Shown: positions 15,759 to 23,997, counted from the first letter of the stretch. The stretch is DNA of 43,467 bases from Labilithrix sp. (GCA_019637195.1 JAHBWA010000071.1:1-43467), one strand, 5' to 3'. Notes: generated by a model not told the origin, from the sequence alone. Made by a program: numbers and translations.

Positions 15759-16924
15759 TGCGCGATCCGTCCGCGGAGCCGGTGCGTGAAGCGCCGCCGC
15801 CCCCGCCGAGCGACGACACGAGCGGCGCGCACGCGGAGGCTTCTCCCGCGGCGACGCTGGACGAGCCCGCGGAGAAGGGCTCCGGCGCGGCGCTGCCGCC
15901 GTCGAGCGCCCCGAGCGCGGCGCCCTCCGACGCTCGGAGCGCGGCGCCGTCCGACGCTCGGAGCGCGGCGCCGTCCGACGCTCGGAGCGCGGCGCCGTCC
16001 GACGCCCCGAGCGCGGCACCCTCCGACGCTCGGAGCGCGCCGTCGTCCGCGGGCGGCGGCAGCGCGGAGGCAAGGCGCTTCCTCGCCGAGCTGCGCGTCG
16101 AGATCGAGTCGCACCCGGGCGTGAACCACCTGTTCCTCGGCCGCTGCGCGACGAGCCCGTTCGCGCGCCAGGACTACCGCGTCTTCGGAGAGAACCACTA
16201 CCCGCTCGTCTGCGTGTTCACGAGCTACCTCGAGCGGCTGCTCGTCCGCGCGCCGACGAGCGACGCGAAGCTCTGGCTCGCGAAGGTCCTCGTGGACGAG
16301 TACGGCGAGGGCTCCGAGGGCGAGGACCACGCGACGCTCTACGGTCACTTCCTCCGCTCGTGCGGGAGCACCGTCCCCGATCGCGCCGACTCGGTGAAGG
16401 TGCCGGCGCCGGCGTTCGAGTTCGTCACCGAGCACCGGCGGATCGTCTCGGAGGAGCCGTTCCTCGTCGGCCTCGGGGCGGTCGGGCCGGGCCACGAATG
16501 GGCGATCCCGAAGATGTTCGACGCCGTCATCCCCGGCCTCCGCCGCGCCGGCTTCGCGCCGGACGAGATCGACTACTTCACGCTCCACGTCGAGCAGGAC
16601 GTGGACCACGGCGTCTGGCTCGAGGAGGCGCTGCTCCGCTTCGGCGGCACCGGTGAGGCGCGCGCCCAGATCCGCCGCGGGGCGCTCCTCTCGCTCGAGG
16701 CGCGGGCTCGCTTCTGGAGCGGCGTTCAGCGCGCGGTCGTCCGCTGGCGCCAGCCGAGCGCGGTGCGCGTCGACGGCGCGTCGCCGCGCACGATCGCCCG
16801 GGAGATCCTGATGACCGCCTGGGACGGATCGCCGCGCCTGCGTGCGCTCGAGGCGGGGTACGATTCCTTCCTGGCGCGGCGTCGTCCGACGATCAGCGAG
16901 CTCATCGAGCAGGGCAGAAGGTAG
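15755..16924 (+). CDS. Haem-oxygenase-like diiron oxidase (HDO), iron-containing redox enzyme family
   Basis: A 389-residue protein. Residues 1-100 are a Pro/Ala/Ser-rich extension with an eight-residue repeat. Residues 105-389 are an all-helical domain of the haem-oxygenase-like fold. The pattern of non-haem iron ligands is complete in its last two parts: E-x9-H (Glu182, His192) and H-x3-D-x2-H (His278, Asp282, His285). A candidate first-helix Glu is Glu146. Enzymes with this set (SznF, UndA, BesC, CADD types) use O2 for N-oxygenation, C-C cleavage or desaturation. The substrate cannot be inferred. Its start overlaps the stop of radical SAM 1 (two ATGs, 15755 and 15758), and radical SAM 2 follows after 6 bp, so the three genes form one operon. 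Confidence 0.85.
   Translation: MMRDPSAEPVREAPPPPPSDDTSGAHAEASPAATLDEPAEKGSGAALPPSSAPSAAPSDARSAAPSDARSAAPSDARSAAPSDAPSAAPSDARSAPSSAGGGSAEARRFLAELRVEIESHPGVNHLFLGRCATSPFARQDYRVFGENHYPLVCVFTSYLERLLVRAPTSDAKLWLAKVLVDEYGEGSEGEDHATLYGHFLRSCGSTVPDRADSVKVPAPAFEFVTEHRRIVSEEPFLVGLGAVGPGHEWAIPKMFDAVIPGLRRAGFAPDEIDYFTLHVEQDVDHGVWLEEALLRFGGTGEARAQIRRGALLSLEARARFWSGVQRAVVRWRQPSAVRVDGASPRTIAREILMTAWDGSPRLRALEAGYDSFLARRRPTISELIEQGRR
15913..16032 (+). repeat. 24-bp in-frame repeat at the HDO N-terminus
   Basis: Five units of 24 bp (starts 15913, 15937, 15961, 15985, 16009) and a partial sixth, each encoding eight residues of the type SAAPSDAR. They form a probably disordered N-terminal extension that HDO enzymes do not normally carry. 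Confidence 0.85.
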
Positions 16925-16930
16925 GGGACC

Positions 16931-18592
16931 ATGACTCGTATCACGTTCGTCGCGACGCGGAAGAATCTGGATCCGACGGAGCGCGAGCTCTACGAGATGG
17001 ATCTCCTCTGCCGCGGCCTCGGCTTCAAGCGCGCCTTCCTCGACCTCGGGATCCAGACGGTGATGGCGTGCACGCCGCCGGGCGTGAACATCGATCTCGT
17101 CGACGAGTACATGGATCCCATCGACTACGACGTGAAGAGCGACCTCGTCGCGCTCTCCGCGAAGACGTCGTGCGTGACCTACGCCTACGAGGTCGCGCGT
17201 CGCTTCCGCGCCAAGGGGAAGCGCGTCGTGCTCGGCGGCATCCACGCCTCGCTCCGCCCGGAGGAGGCGCTCGAGCACGTCGACTGCGTGGTCACCGGCG
17301 AGGCCGAGACGCTCTGGCCCCAGGTGGTGCGCGACCTCGAGGACGGCAAGCTGAAGGAGCGCTACGACGCCGTCGGCTTCCCGCCGATGGACAAGATCCC
17401 GCCGCCGGCGTGGGGCCGGAGCAAGCCCGACGGCTACCTGTTCCATCAGCTCCAGACGACGCGCGGATGCCCGTTCCGCTGCCGCTTCTGCAGCGTCCCG
17501 GACATCTCGGGGCAGGACTTCCGCTTCAAGCCCGTCGAGCGCGTGCTCGAGGAGCTCCGCGCGCTCCCGAAGAGCCGCGGTCCGATCGCCGGCGGCAAGC
17601 CGCTCTACATCGTCGACGACAACTTCATCTCGCGCGTGCGCTACACGAAGGACCTCCTCCGCGCGATGATCCCGCTCAAGCAGGCGGGGCAGATCCCGTC
17701 GTGGTCGGCGGAGACGACGCTCAACGTCGCCAACGACGAGGAGATGCTCGATCTGTTCCGCGACGCGGGCTGCTCGACGCTCATCATCGGCTTCGAGTCC
17801 GTCACCGAGGCGTCGCTGGCGGCGATGGACAAGCCGGTCAACTTCTGTCTGACCTACCAGGAGGCCGTCGACCGCATCCACGCGCGCGGGATGACGATCA
17901 TCGGCAACTTCATCGTCGGCTTCGACACCGACACGCTCGGCGTCTTCCAGCAGACGCTCGACTTCGTCCAGAAGACAGGGATCCTCTATCCGTTCTTCAG
18001 CATCCTCACGCCGATGCCGGGGACGAACCTCTTCGACGAGTACAAGGCCGCGGGCCGGCTCGACCACGAGGACTGGCACCTGTACGACACGCGGCACGTC
18101 GTCTTCGAGCCGACGAACATGACGCGCGAGCAGCTCATGGACGGCTACATCTGGCTGTACGAGCAGGCTTACGGCGCCGACAACCTCTACGCGCGGATCG
18201 AGCGCAACTGGAGGCGGCGGACGCGCGGCTCGAACCTGGTCGAGAAGGCGTTCATCGCCGCGCGCCTCGCCCCCGAGATGTTGAAGGGGGACGCCGAGCT
18301 CCGGCGGCACTTCACCCAGGGCATCAAGCTGATGGCCAACCGGCACCTCGCGTCCGACGCGGGGCAGCTGCTCTACCTGCTCGACGCCTACGACTTCGCG
18401 CGGTTCATGCGCCGCTTCAACACGCCGAGCAAGAGCGACAACTATCGGACCTTCGTGGACCGGGCGCGCTGGAACCGCGCGCCCGAGGGGAGCGCGGCCA
18501 AGCCGGCGGATCTCGAGAGGCTCAACGTCATGCAGTGGCAGAACGCCAAGGCCGTGAAGCGCACGAAGACGAGCCTGCCGGTCGTCCGCTGA
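16931..18592 (+). CDS. B12-binding radical SAM protein 2
   Basis: A 553-residue cobalamin-dependent radical SAM enzyme. It has an N-terminal B12-binding domain (IDLVDEYMDPIDYD, VVLGGIHASLRPEEAL, VVTGEAETLWPQV), the 4Fe-4S motif CPFRCRFC (Cys180, Cys184, Cys187), the barrel (LYIVDDNFISRVRY, TLIIGFESVTEASL, GNFIVGFDTDTLG, LTPMPGTNLFDEY) and a C-terminal helical region of the DUF4070 type seen in HpnP-like proteins. It is 35-40% shorter in its tail than BchE fusions. It is only distantly similar to radical SAM 1, so the two probably act on different steps or sites. It starts 6 bp after the HDO gene. Confidence 0.9.
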   Translation: MTRITFVATRKNLDPTERELYEMDLLCRGLGFKRAFLDLGIQTVMACTPPGVNIDLVDEYMDPIDYDVKSDLVALSAKTSCVTYAYEVARRFRAKGKRVVLGGIHASLRPEEALEHVDCVVTGEAETLWPQVVRDLEDGKLKERYDAVGFPPMDKIPPPAWGRSKPDGYLFHQLQTTRGCPFRCRFCSVPDISGQDFRFKPVERVLEELRALPKSRGPIAGGKPLYIVDDNFISRVRYTKDLLRAMIPLKQAGQIPSWSAETTLNVANDEEMLDLFRDAGCSTLIIGFESVTEASLAAMDKPVNFCLTYQEAVDRIHARGMTIIGNFIVGFDTDTLGVFQQTLDFVQKTGILYPFFSILTPMPGTNLFDEYKAAGRLDHEDWHLYDTRHVVFEPTNMTREQLMDGYIWLYEQAYGADNLYARIERNWRRRTRGSNLVEKAFIAARLAPEMLKGDAELRRHFTQGIKLMANRHLASDAGQLLYLLDAYDFARFMRRFNTPSKSDNYRTFVDRARWNRAPEGSAAKPADLERLNVMQWQNAKAVKRTKTSLPVVR

Positions 18593-18995
18593 CGCGGCGG
18601 CAGGGCGCGTGAGCCGCGCGTCCCGGCGAGCTTGGCGTGAGCTGCGCGTTCCGGCGAGCTTGGCGTGAGCTGCGCGCTGCGGCGAGCTTGGCGTGAGCTG
18701 CGCGCTGCGGCGAGCTTGGCGTGAGCTGCGCGTTCCGGCGAGCTTGGCGTAGCCGCGCGCTCGCGGCGAGCTTGGCGTGAGCTGCGCGCTGCGCGTGAGC
18801 CGGCGCGCCGGCGGCGCGTGCCGCGAGCTCGCGCGTGCCCGGCGAGCGCTGCGTCTCGCGGGGGCGTCTCGGGTGACGATTTTCTTCGGTCCGCTGCATC
18901 CGGATCCGTCGGCGCTGCGAAGTGGTCTTCAACGAGCAGCACGATGGCGGTGTCGTCCGACGCCCGCCGGACCTCTCCTGCTCGAAGGAGCCTTG
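18593..18995. other. Gap after radical SAM 2, mostly a tandem array
   Basis: 403 bp without a supported gene. The left half is the 28-bp array described separately. The right half (18793-18980) has some lower-GC sequence around 18875-18960 that probably holds the promoter of the DUF4397 gene. No T-rich terminator is seen after the radical SAM stop. Confidence 0.5.
18625..18792 (+). repeat. 28-bp head-to-tail array, six units
   Basis: Units start at 18625, 18653, 18681, 18709, 18737 and 18765, each 28 bp, built on GGCGAGCTTGGCGTGAGC plus a variable GC-rich end. There are no spacers, so this is a minisatellite and not a CRISPR array. It begins about 30 bp after the radical SAM 2 stop codon. 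Units 1-4 and 6 keep a TGA; unit 5 lacks it. Confidence 0.9.
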
Positions 18996-20567
18996 ATGAA
19001 GATCTCGACGCTTGGTCTCGTCGTGTCCGTGTCCTTTTTTGCCCTCGCGGGGTGCGATGACGCCGCCGATCCGCCTTCCGGCGACGACGTCGGCGGCGGC
19101 GGCGACCGTCCGACCGCGCTCCTCCGCGTCGCGCACCTCGCGCCGGACGCGCCCGCCGTGGACGTCTGCCTCGCGCCCGCAGGCTCGGGCGAGTTCGCCG
19201 GACCGGTCCTGGCGAAGGCGGGCGCGTCTGCCGGGCTCTCCTACGGTGACGTCACCAAGTACCTCGAGGTCGTGGCGCAGAAGTACGACGTGCGCATCGT
19301 CGCGCCGGGCGCGGAGAGCTGCGCGAACGCGGTCGGCGGGCTCCCCGACATCACGGATCTCCCCGTGCTCACGGCCGGCGCGAGCGCGACCGTCGCCGCG
19401 ATCGGCCGGCTGGACGGCGCGACCTCGCAGCCGTTCCGGCTCGCCGCGTTCATCGACGACACCGAGGTCACCTTCGGCAAGTCGAAGCTGCGCGTCATCC
19501 ACGCCGCTCCCGGCACCGCGGGCGTCGCCGTCGGCTTCGGCGGCGGGGTCGTGTTCACGCCGTTCATCGACAACGTGCAGTTCGGCAGCACGACCCAGGC
19601 GAACAACGGCTACTTCGAGATCGCCCCCGTCGCCGGAGCGGAGATCACCGCGCGCGACATCGTCAGCGGCGCCGACGCGATCTCGATCAAGCCCGTCGCG
19701 GTGCCGGCCGGCGCGATCGTGACCGCGTTCGCGATCGGCACGGCAGGCAACGCGCAGTCGCCGCTCGACGTCCTGCTCTGCGTCGACAACGCCGAGCCGA
19801 GCGGTCTGCTCGCGAGCTGCAAGCGCGCGGGCAGCGCGCCCGAGCGCGCACGACTCCGCGTCGCGCACCTCTCGCCCGACGCGCCGATCGTCGATGTCTG
19901 TCTCGCCGAGACGGGCACCGGCGCCTGGAGCAAGCCGATCCTCCGCTCGCTCGGCGCGAACGGCGTCGCCTACGCCCAGGTCACCACGGCGATCGAGGTG
20001 CCGATCTCGGCCTACGACATCCGCGTGATCACCGCGACGGCCACGGGCTGCGAGGCCGGCGCCGTCCCGGACACCACGAACGTCGTGACCACCGCCGGGC
20101 TCGAGGCGACGATCGCGGCGATCGGCGTGCTCGATCCTCAGGGCCCGGCCGCGAGCGACCCCACGTTCCGGTTGCAGGTGATCGCCGACGACACAAAGGC
20201 GGTCGCGAGCAAGACCAAGCTCCGCTTCTTCCACGCGTCACCCGGCACGCCGGCCGTCGACATCGGGCTCGGCACGGCGCACGAGTTCCAGCGGGTCTTC
20301 GCGAACGTCTCGTTCGGCGAGACCGGCGACGGCGGGTTCCTCACGACGGATCCGTTCACCAACGCGATCACCGCGCGCCTCGCCGGCGCCAACGAGGACG
20401 CGCTCAGCGTGCCCAACGTCACCGCCGCCGCCGGCAAGATCTACTCGGCCTACGCGATCGGCGGCAAGACAGGGGCGTCGACCAACCCGCTCCGCGTCCT
20501 CCTGTGCGAGGACTCCGCCGCGCCCGCGCCAGGTTCGTTGCTCGCCTCTTGCGTCGTGGCGCCGTGA
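18996..20567 (+). CDS. DUF4397-domain lipoprotein
   Basis: A 523-residue lipoprotein: signal with the lipobox LAGC (Cys20), then repeated DUF4397-type beta-sandwich modules. These begin LRVAHLAPDAPAVDVCLA (about 40), LRVIHAAPGTAGVAVGFG (about 165), LRVAHLSPDAPIVDVCLA (about 285) and LRFFHASPGTPAVDIGLG (about 410). Such modules occur in cell-surface proteins, and their ligand is unknown. ATG 18996 has an excellent ribosome site, AAGGAG, 5 nt upstream. It is downstream of the radical SAM operon on the same strand but separated by 403 bp and an array, so it is probably a separate unit. Confidence 0.85.
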   Translation: MKISTLGLVVSVSFFALAGCDDAADPPSGDDVGGGGDRPTALLRVAHLAPDAPAVDVCLAPAGSGEFAGPVLAKAGASAGLSYGDVTKYLEVVAQKYDVRIVAPGAESCANAVGGLPDITDLPVLTAGASATVAAIGRLDGATSQPFRLAAFIDDTEVTFGKSKLRVIHAAPGTAGVAVGFGGGVVFTPFIDNVQFGSTTQANNGYFEIAPVAGAEITARDIVSGADAISIKPVAVPAGAIVTAFAIGTAGNAQSPLDVLLCVDNAEPSGLLASCKRAGSAPERARLRVAHLSPDAPIVDVCLAETGTGAWSKPILRSLGANGVAYAQVTTAIEVPISAYDIRVITATATGCEAGAVPDTTNVVTTAGLEATIAAIGVLDPQGPAASDPTFRLQVIADDTKAVASKTKLRFFHASPGTPAVDIGLGTAHEFQRVFANVSFGETGDGGFLTTDPFTNAITARLAGANEDALSVPNVTAAAGKIYSAYAIGGKTGASTNPLRVLLCEDSAAPAPGSLLASCVVAP

Positions 20568-20691
20568 CGCGCGCGGCGTCCTGACCGGCGCCGGGCCGAC
20601 GAGCACCTGCCGGCCCGCCGGGCCGTCTGGACGGTGAGACCTCGCCCCCCCCCGGAGCGCGAGGTCTTTCCGATTCGGTCTCGGGCGCGCG

Positions 20692-20739
20692 CCCTCTCAG
20701 GGAGGCCGAACCCTCTCAGAGAGGCGCGAGCCCTCTCAG
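20692..20739. repeat. Tandem repeat spanning the stop codon of the second HDO
   Basis: CCCTCTCAG is repeated at 20692, 20711 and 20731 (spacing 19 and 20 bp). The copy at 20731 contains the minus-strand stop TGA (20736-20738) of the HDO gene; the other two are downstream copies of the same context. Each unit can fold weakly (CCTC with GAGG). Confidence 0.75.
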
Positions 20740-21590
20740 GCCGGCGGCCGGGCGCTCGGACGGTGCGCGCCGGGCCGCGTGCTCGGCATGCGCGCGGGCC
20801 GCTCGCTGCCGCGACGAGGCGGGCGCTCGCTGATCCCGAGGCGAGGCTGGACGCTGCCCGTGATCGCCGACATCCAGTCGTCGAAGAGCTCGGCGCGGAA
20901 GTCGAGGTCACGCTCCACCGCGGCGTCGACGTCGGCGAAGTCCGAGATGTCCGCGGTCACGGCGAAGAGCATCGCCGCGTCGTCGGAGTGCCCTTCGTCG
21001 CGAGGGCCGTGGCGGTCGAAGAACATCATGTCCACTTCCGGGAATGCCCGCTTCGCGATCCTCGCGAGCACCGGGAAGCTCGGGGGTATCGTCGCCTCCG
21101 CCGAGGCGAGCAGCGCGCACGCGACAGGGAAGCGGTGCTCATCGACGACCTTGCGCAGGTGATCGTTGATGCGGCGGATGACGGGGAGGGTCCTCGCGTC
21201 CTCCGCGGCGTCGCTCGAGACGCCGATCGAAGCGAGCATCTTCAGGTAGAGGCTCGGGTGCGCCGCGCCGATATCGCCGCAGCCCATCTCCTCGTAGATG
21301 TTGTCCATCAGCGCGAAGCGGCTCTCCAGGTTGGGGGCGCGGCCGCCGAGCGAGCAGAGCAGACCCGTGAACGGCGAGACGATCTTGTAGAAGCTGGTCA
21401 GGACGAACGCGACGGTCTCTTGCGACGGCGTCATCTCCTCGAACGCCGACATGAACCGATGCGAGAAGAAGCGATGATTCTTGGCCTGTCGAAGCATCTC
21501 ATCGAAGTACTTCCGATTGACGATAGCGCGCGCGTTCACGAGGTCGCCAGGCCCGAACGGATTCTTGAAGTGTTCCACCAGTACCCCCAT
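20736..21590 (-). CDS. Second haem-oxygenase-like diiron oxidase (HDO-like)
   Basis: A 284-residue protein, with a helical domain to about residue 250 and then an Arg/Pro-rich tail. It carries E-x9-H (Glu101, His111) and H-x3-D-x2-H (His194, Asp198, His201), the same iron-ligand spacing as the HDO in the radical SAM operon. The first-helix position where that protein has Glu146 seems to be Thr or Ser here, so the metal site may be incomplete or arranged differently. There is no close sequence similarity otherwise. ATG 21590 directly follows a stop codon in frame, so the start cannot lie further upstream; GTG 21578 behind GGGGG is an alternative. It is divergent from the GAF-HisKA gene. Confidence 0.7.
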   Translation of the reverse strand: MGVLVEHFKNPFGPGDLVNARAIVNRKYFDEMLRQAKNHRFFSHRFMSAFEEMTPSQETVAFVLTSFYKIVSPFTGLLCSLGGRAPNLESRFALMDNIYEEMGCGDIGAAHPSLYLKMLASIGVSSDAAEDARTLPVIRRINDHLRKVVDEHRFPVACALLASAEATIPPSFPVLARIAKRAFPEVDMMFFDRHGPRDEGHSDDAAMLFAVTADISDFADVDAAVERDLDFRAELFDDWMSAITGSVQPRLGISERPPRRGSERPARMPSTRPGAHRPSARPPA

Positions 21591-21945
21591 TCATTAGTGG
21601 TCATGTCTCCTGAGTGTCCGCCGAGATGAAGCGAGGCCTCATTCAGCCGACCCTCTTACTTTGACTCGGATTTGCGGCGCGTATGCGCATCAATCACGAA
21701 TTGATCGAAATCGGTGGTTTAGCGTACGGAGGTTCACCACTCCGGAGCGAGGGCAGCCGCGTCCAAGATCTGGACGCGCGCGATCTCGAGTGCCGAATAC
21801 GAGCTGGATGACTCGGCAAAATCGAAATCACCGATTTTTCGCTGTGTGTCGAAGGCGACGTTCTCACTGCTTCGAGGTGACCCTCGGACGAATGTGTGGC
21901 ATGACCTCCACGGGCGCCCAGTCGGGTGCCCGGCAGGGGGAAGAG
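21591..21945. other. 355-bp divergent control region with repeated ATCGAAATC
   Basis: The space between HDO2 (-) and the GAF-HisKA gene (+) is less GC-rich than its surroundings. ATCGAAATC occurs directly repeated at 21704-21712 and 21821-21829. AAATCGGTG (21708-21716) is inverted as CACCGATTT (21829-21837). A small local hairpin (AAAATCG/CGATTTT, about 21819-21838) ends in a T-run. Binding sites for a regulator of both genes are likely; the protein is unknown. Confidence 0.5.
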
Positions 21946-22842
21946 ATGTCCACTGAGTCGACCGATTTTGCCCAGTTGGGCGACAAGGATCCGGTTCGCG
22001 TTTTGTCGGCGGTCGCGGAGCGCGGGTACAACAGCGCTGGGGAGGCCGCGCAGGCGATCCTCCGGCTCATTCGCGAGCTGGTGGGCTTGCGTGTGTGCGT
22101 GCTCACGCGCGTGGACCTGGAGTCGAACACGCTCACCGTGGTCGACGCGCTCGACGACGCGGACGTCGGCATCGTGACCGGCATGGTGGTGCCGGCGAGC
22201 GAGATGCCTTGCGACTTCGTCGTGCGCTCGGCGACGTCGCTGCAAGAGTACGATCTCGACGCGCATCCCTTCTTTCGTGACATGCCCGCGCGCGCGAAGC
22301 TCGGCCTCCGCTCGTACATCGGCGTCCCGCTCCGGCGGAGCGACGGCACCGTCTGGGGTACGCTCACGGCCACCGACACCCGCGTGCAGGCGATGCAGGA
22401 ATCTCATCTCCAGACGCTCATGGTCCTCGCGCGACTGGTGGCGCTGGAGTTCGAACGCGAGGAGCAGCGGGCCGCGCTGGCCGCGCACGCGCAGATGCTC
22501 TCCGAGCGGCTCGCGATGGCCGAAGCCCTCGAGAAGGAGCGGCTCCGCACGGTCCGGCTGCACACGGTGCTCGAGGCGGCCGCGACGGTGAGCCACGAGA
22601 TCAACAACCCGCTCACCGTGCTCCAGCTGCGGCTCGGCAGGCTCGCGAAGCGCTTCCCCGACGATCCCGACGCGACCGACGACCTCGAGACCGCGCTCGA
22701 GGCCGCCGACGAGATCAAGCAGGTCACCGTCCAGCTCCGCAGCGTGGTCCAGCCGGTCAGCACGCAGTACCTGCGCGGCACGACGCGCATGCTCGACCTC
22801 GCTGCGTCGATCAAGGCGGCCGCCGCGCTCACGCGGGACTGA
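21946..22842 (+). CDS. GAF domain plus HisKA domain, no ATPase domain
   Basis: A 298-residue cytoplasmic protein. Residues 15-165 look like a GAF sensor domain (RVLSAVAERGYNSAGEAAQA, VPASEMPCDFVVRSATSLQ, LGLRSYIGVPLRRSDGTVWG). A coiled-coil linker follows, then a histidine-kinase dimerisation helix pair with the H-box VSHEINNPLTVLQL (His217). The protein stops where the catalytic HATPase domain would begin, so it cannot phosphorylate itself. It may be a phospho-acceptor, a dimerisation partner or a decayed kinase. ATG 21946 has GGGGGAAG shortly upstream. It is divergent from the second HDO. Confidence 0.8.
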   Translation: MSTESTDFAQLGDKDPVRVLSAVAERGYNSAGEAAQAILRLIRELVGLRVCVLTRVDLESNTLTVVDALDDADVGIVTGMVVPASEMPCDFVVRSATSLQEYDLDAHPFFRDMPARAKLGLRSYIGVPLRRSDGTVWGTLTATDTRVQAMQESHLQTLMVLARLVALEFEREEQRAALAAHAQMLSERLAMAEALEKERLRTVRLHTVLEAAATVSHEINNPLTVLQLRLGRLAKRFPDDPDATDDLETALEAADEIKQVTVQLRSVVQPVSTQYLRGTTRMLDLAASIKAAAALTRD

Positions 22843-22953
22843 GCCACGAGCCCGGGCGCCTCGCGGGGGGCGGGCGCGCGGAGATGGCCGGCGCCGCGCT
22901 CGGCGGCTAACGTCGAGGGCGCGCCGCGGCGGCGCGCGACGACGGCACCCACG

Positions 22954-23943
22954 ATGTCCGAGAAGAGGACCGAGAACGCGCGCGAGGTCTCCCGGGTCGC
23001 GTCGCCCGAGGAGGGGCGGAGCCGGCTCTCGCGCCGCGGCTTCGTCGCCGGGGCGGCCGCGGGGGTGGTCGCCGGCGGGCTCGAGTGGGCGTCGTTCGGC
23101 GGCCGCTTCGATCATCGCCGCGCGCCGGGGCGCGGCGGCGCGGCCGAGGAGAGCGCGAAGGAGCGCTTCGCCGCGTCGCTCCGCGCGACGGAGGCCGGGG
23201 CCTCCGGCGTCGTGCACGTCGGCCACTCGACGCACCTGCTCGCGCTCGCCGGCAAGCGCCTCCTGACCGATCCCTGGTTTTACGATCCCGCGTTCGGGGC
23301 GCTCTCGCACGAGGTCGCGCCCGCCGTCGCTCCGAGCGAGCTGGGCCGGCTCGACGCGATCCTCGTGACGCACGACCACGCCGACCACGCAGATCTGCGC
23401 GCGATGGACGAGATGGACAAGCGCGCGGCGGTCATCGTCGCGACCGCGGACCTCGCCGCGCGGGTGCGCGCGCGCGGGTTCTCGGACGTGTCGGTCCTCG
23501 CGCCGTGGGAGGAGCGCGCGCTCGGCTCGGTGAGCGTCACCGCGGTGCCTGGCCTGCACGACATCTACGAGATCGGCTTCGTGGTGCGCGCGGACGACAG
23601 GAGCGTGTACTTTGCAGGAGATACGCGGCTCCACCCGGACCTCCCTGCGATCGCCGAGCGCTTCCGCCCGAGCGCCGCGATCCTCCCGGTGGACGGCACG
23701 CGGCTCACGGGCGCCGCGCTCCACGTGATGACCCCCGAGGACGCGCAGGCTGCCGCGCGTACGCTCGGCTCGCGGCTCGTGATCCCGTCGCACGCGGAGG
23801 CCTATTTCTCCGACCCGATCGCGGGCCACCTGCTCGCGTCGACCGTACCCCGCGCGCGGCGCAGGTTCGCGGACCTGATGGAGAAGGAGCTGCCCGGCGT
23901 GGCCTGCTGCGTCCCCGAGGCGGGCGAGCTCGTCACCCTCTGA
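22954..23943 (+). CDS. Tat-exported metallo-beta-lactamase-fold hydrolase
   Basis: A 329-residue enzyme with a twin-arginine signal (SRRGF, residues 26-30, then an Ala/Gly/Val hydrophobic stretch), so it is probably exported folded with its metals. The metal motif H-x-H-x-D-H is present (His140, His142, Asp144, His145, in LVTHDHADH), with GDTRLHPD and SHAEAYF later. The pattern VGHSTHLLALAGKRLLTDPW and the overall length match the UlaG/NAPE-PLD-like branch, which hydrolyses phosphodiester or lactone bonds. The substrate is unknown. It lies 112 bp after the GAF-HisKA gene on the same strand. Confidence 0.85.
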   Translation: MSEKRTENAREVSRVASPEEGRSRLSRRGFVAGAAAGVVAGGLEWASFGGRFDHRRAPGRGGAAEESAKERFAASLRATEAGASGVVHVGHSTHLLALAGKRLLTDPWFYDPAFGALSHEVAPAVAPSELGRLDAILVTHDHADHADLRAMDEMDKRAAVIVATADLAARVRARGFSDVSVLAPWEERALGSVSVTAVPGLHDIYEIGFVVRADDRSVYFAGDTRLHPDLPAIAERFRPSAAILPVDGTRLTGAALHVMTPEDAQAAARTLGSRLVIPSHAEAYFSDPIAGHLLASTVPRARRRFADLMEKELPGVACCVPEAGELVTL

Positions 23944-23997
23944 CGCGTACGCGAGGCACGGAGAGCGAGGTCGCGCGCCGTAGATCGCGCGGCCTGC

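Noticed and set aside
15611..18346. A 911-codon open frame opposite the HDO and radical SAM 2
   Set aside because: The plus-strand genes carry all catalytic motifs; the antisense translation has no recognisable features.
18625..18792. Possible CRISPR array (28-bp repeats)
   Set aside because: The repeats touch each other without spacers and no cas gene is present, so this is a tandem repeat.
21536..21604. A 22-codon frame overlapping the start of HDO2 on the minus strand
   Set aside because: It has AGGAGA, but only 1-2 nt before the ATG, too close for normal initiation, so I do not call it a gene.
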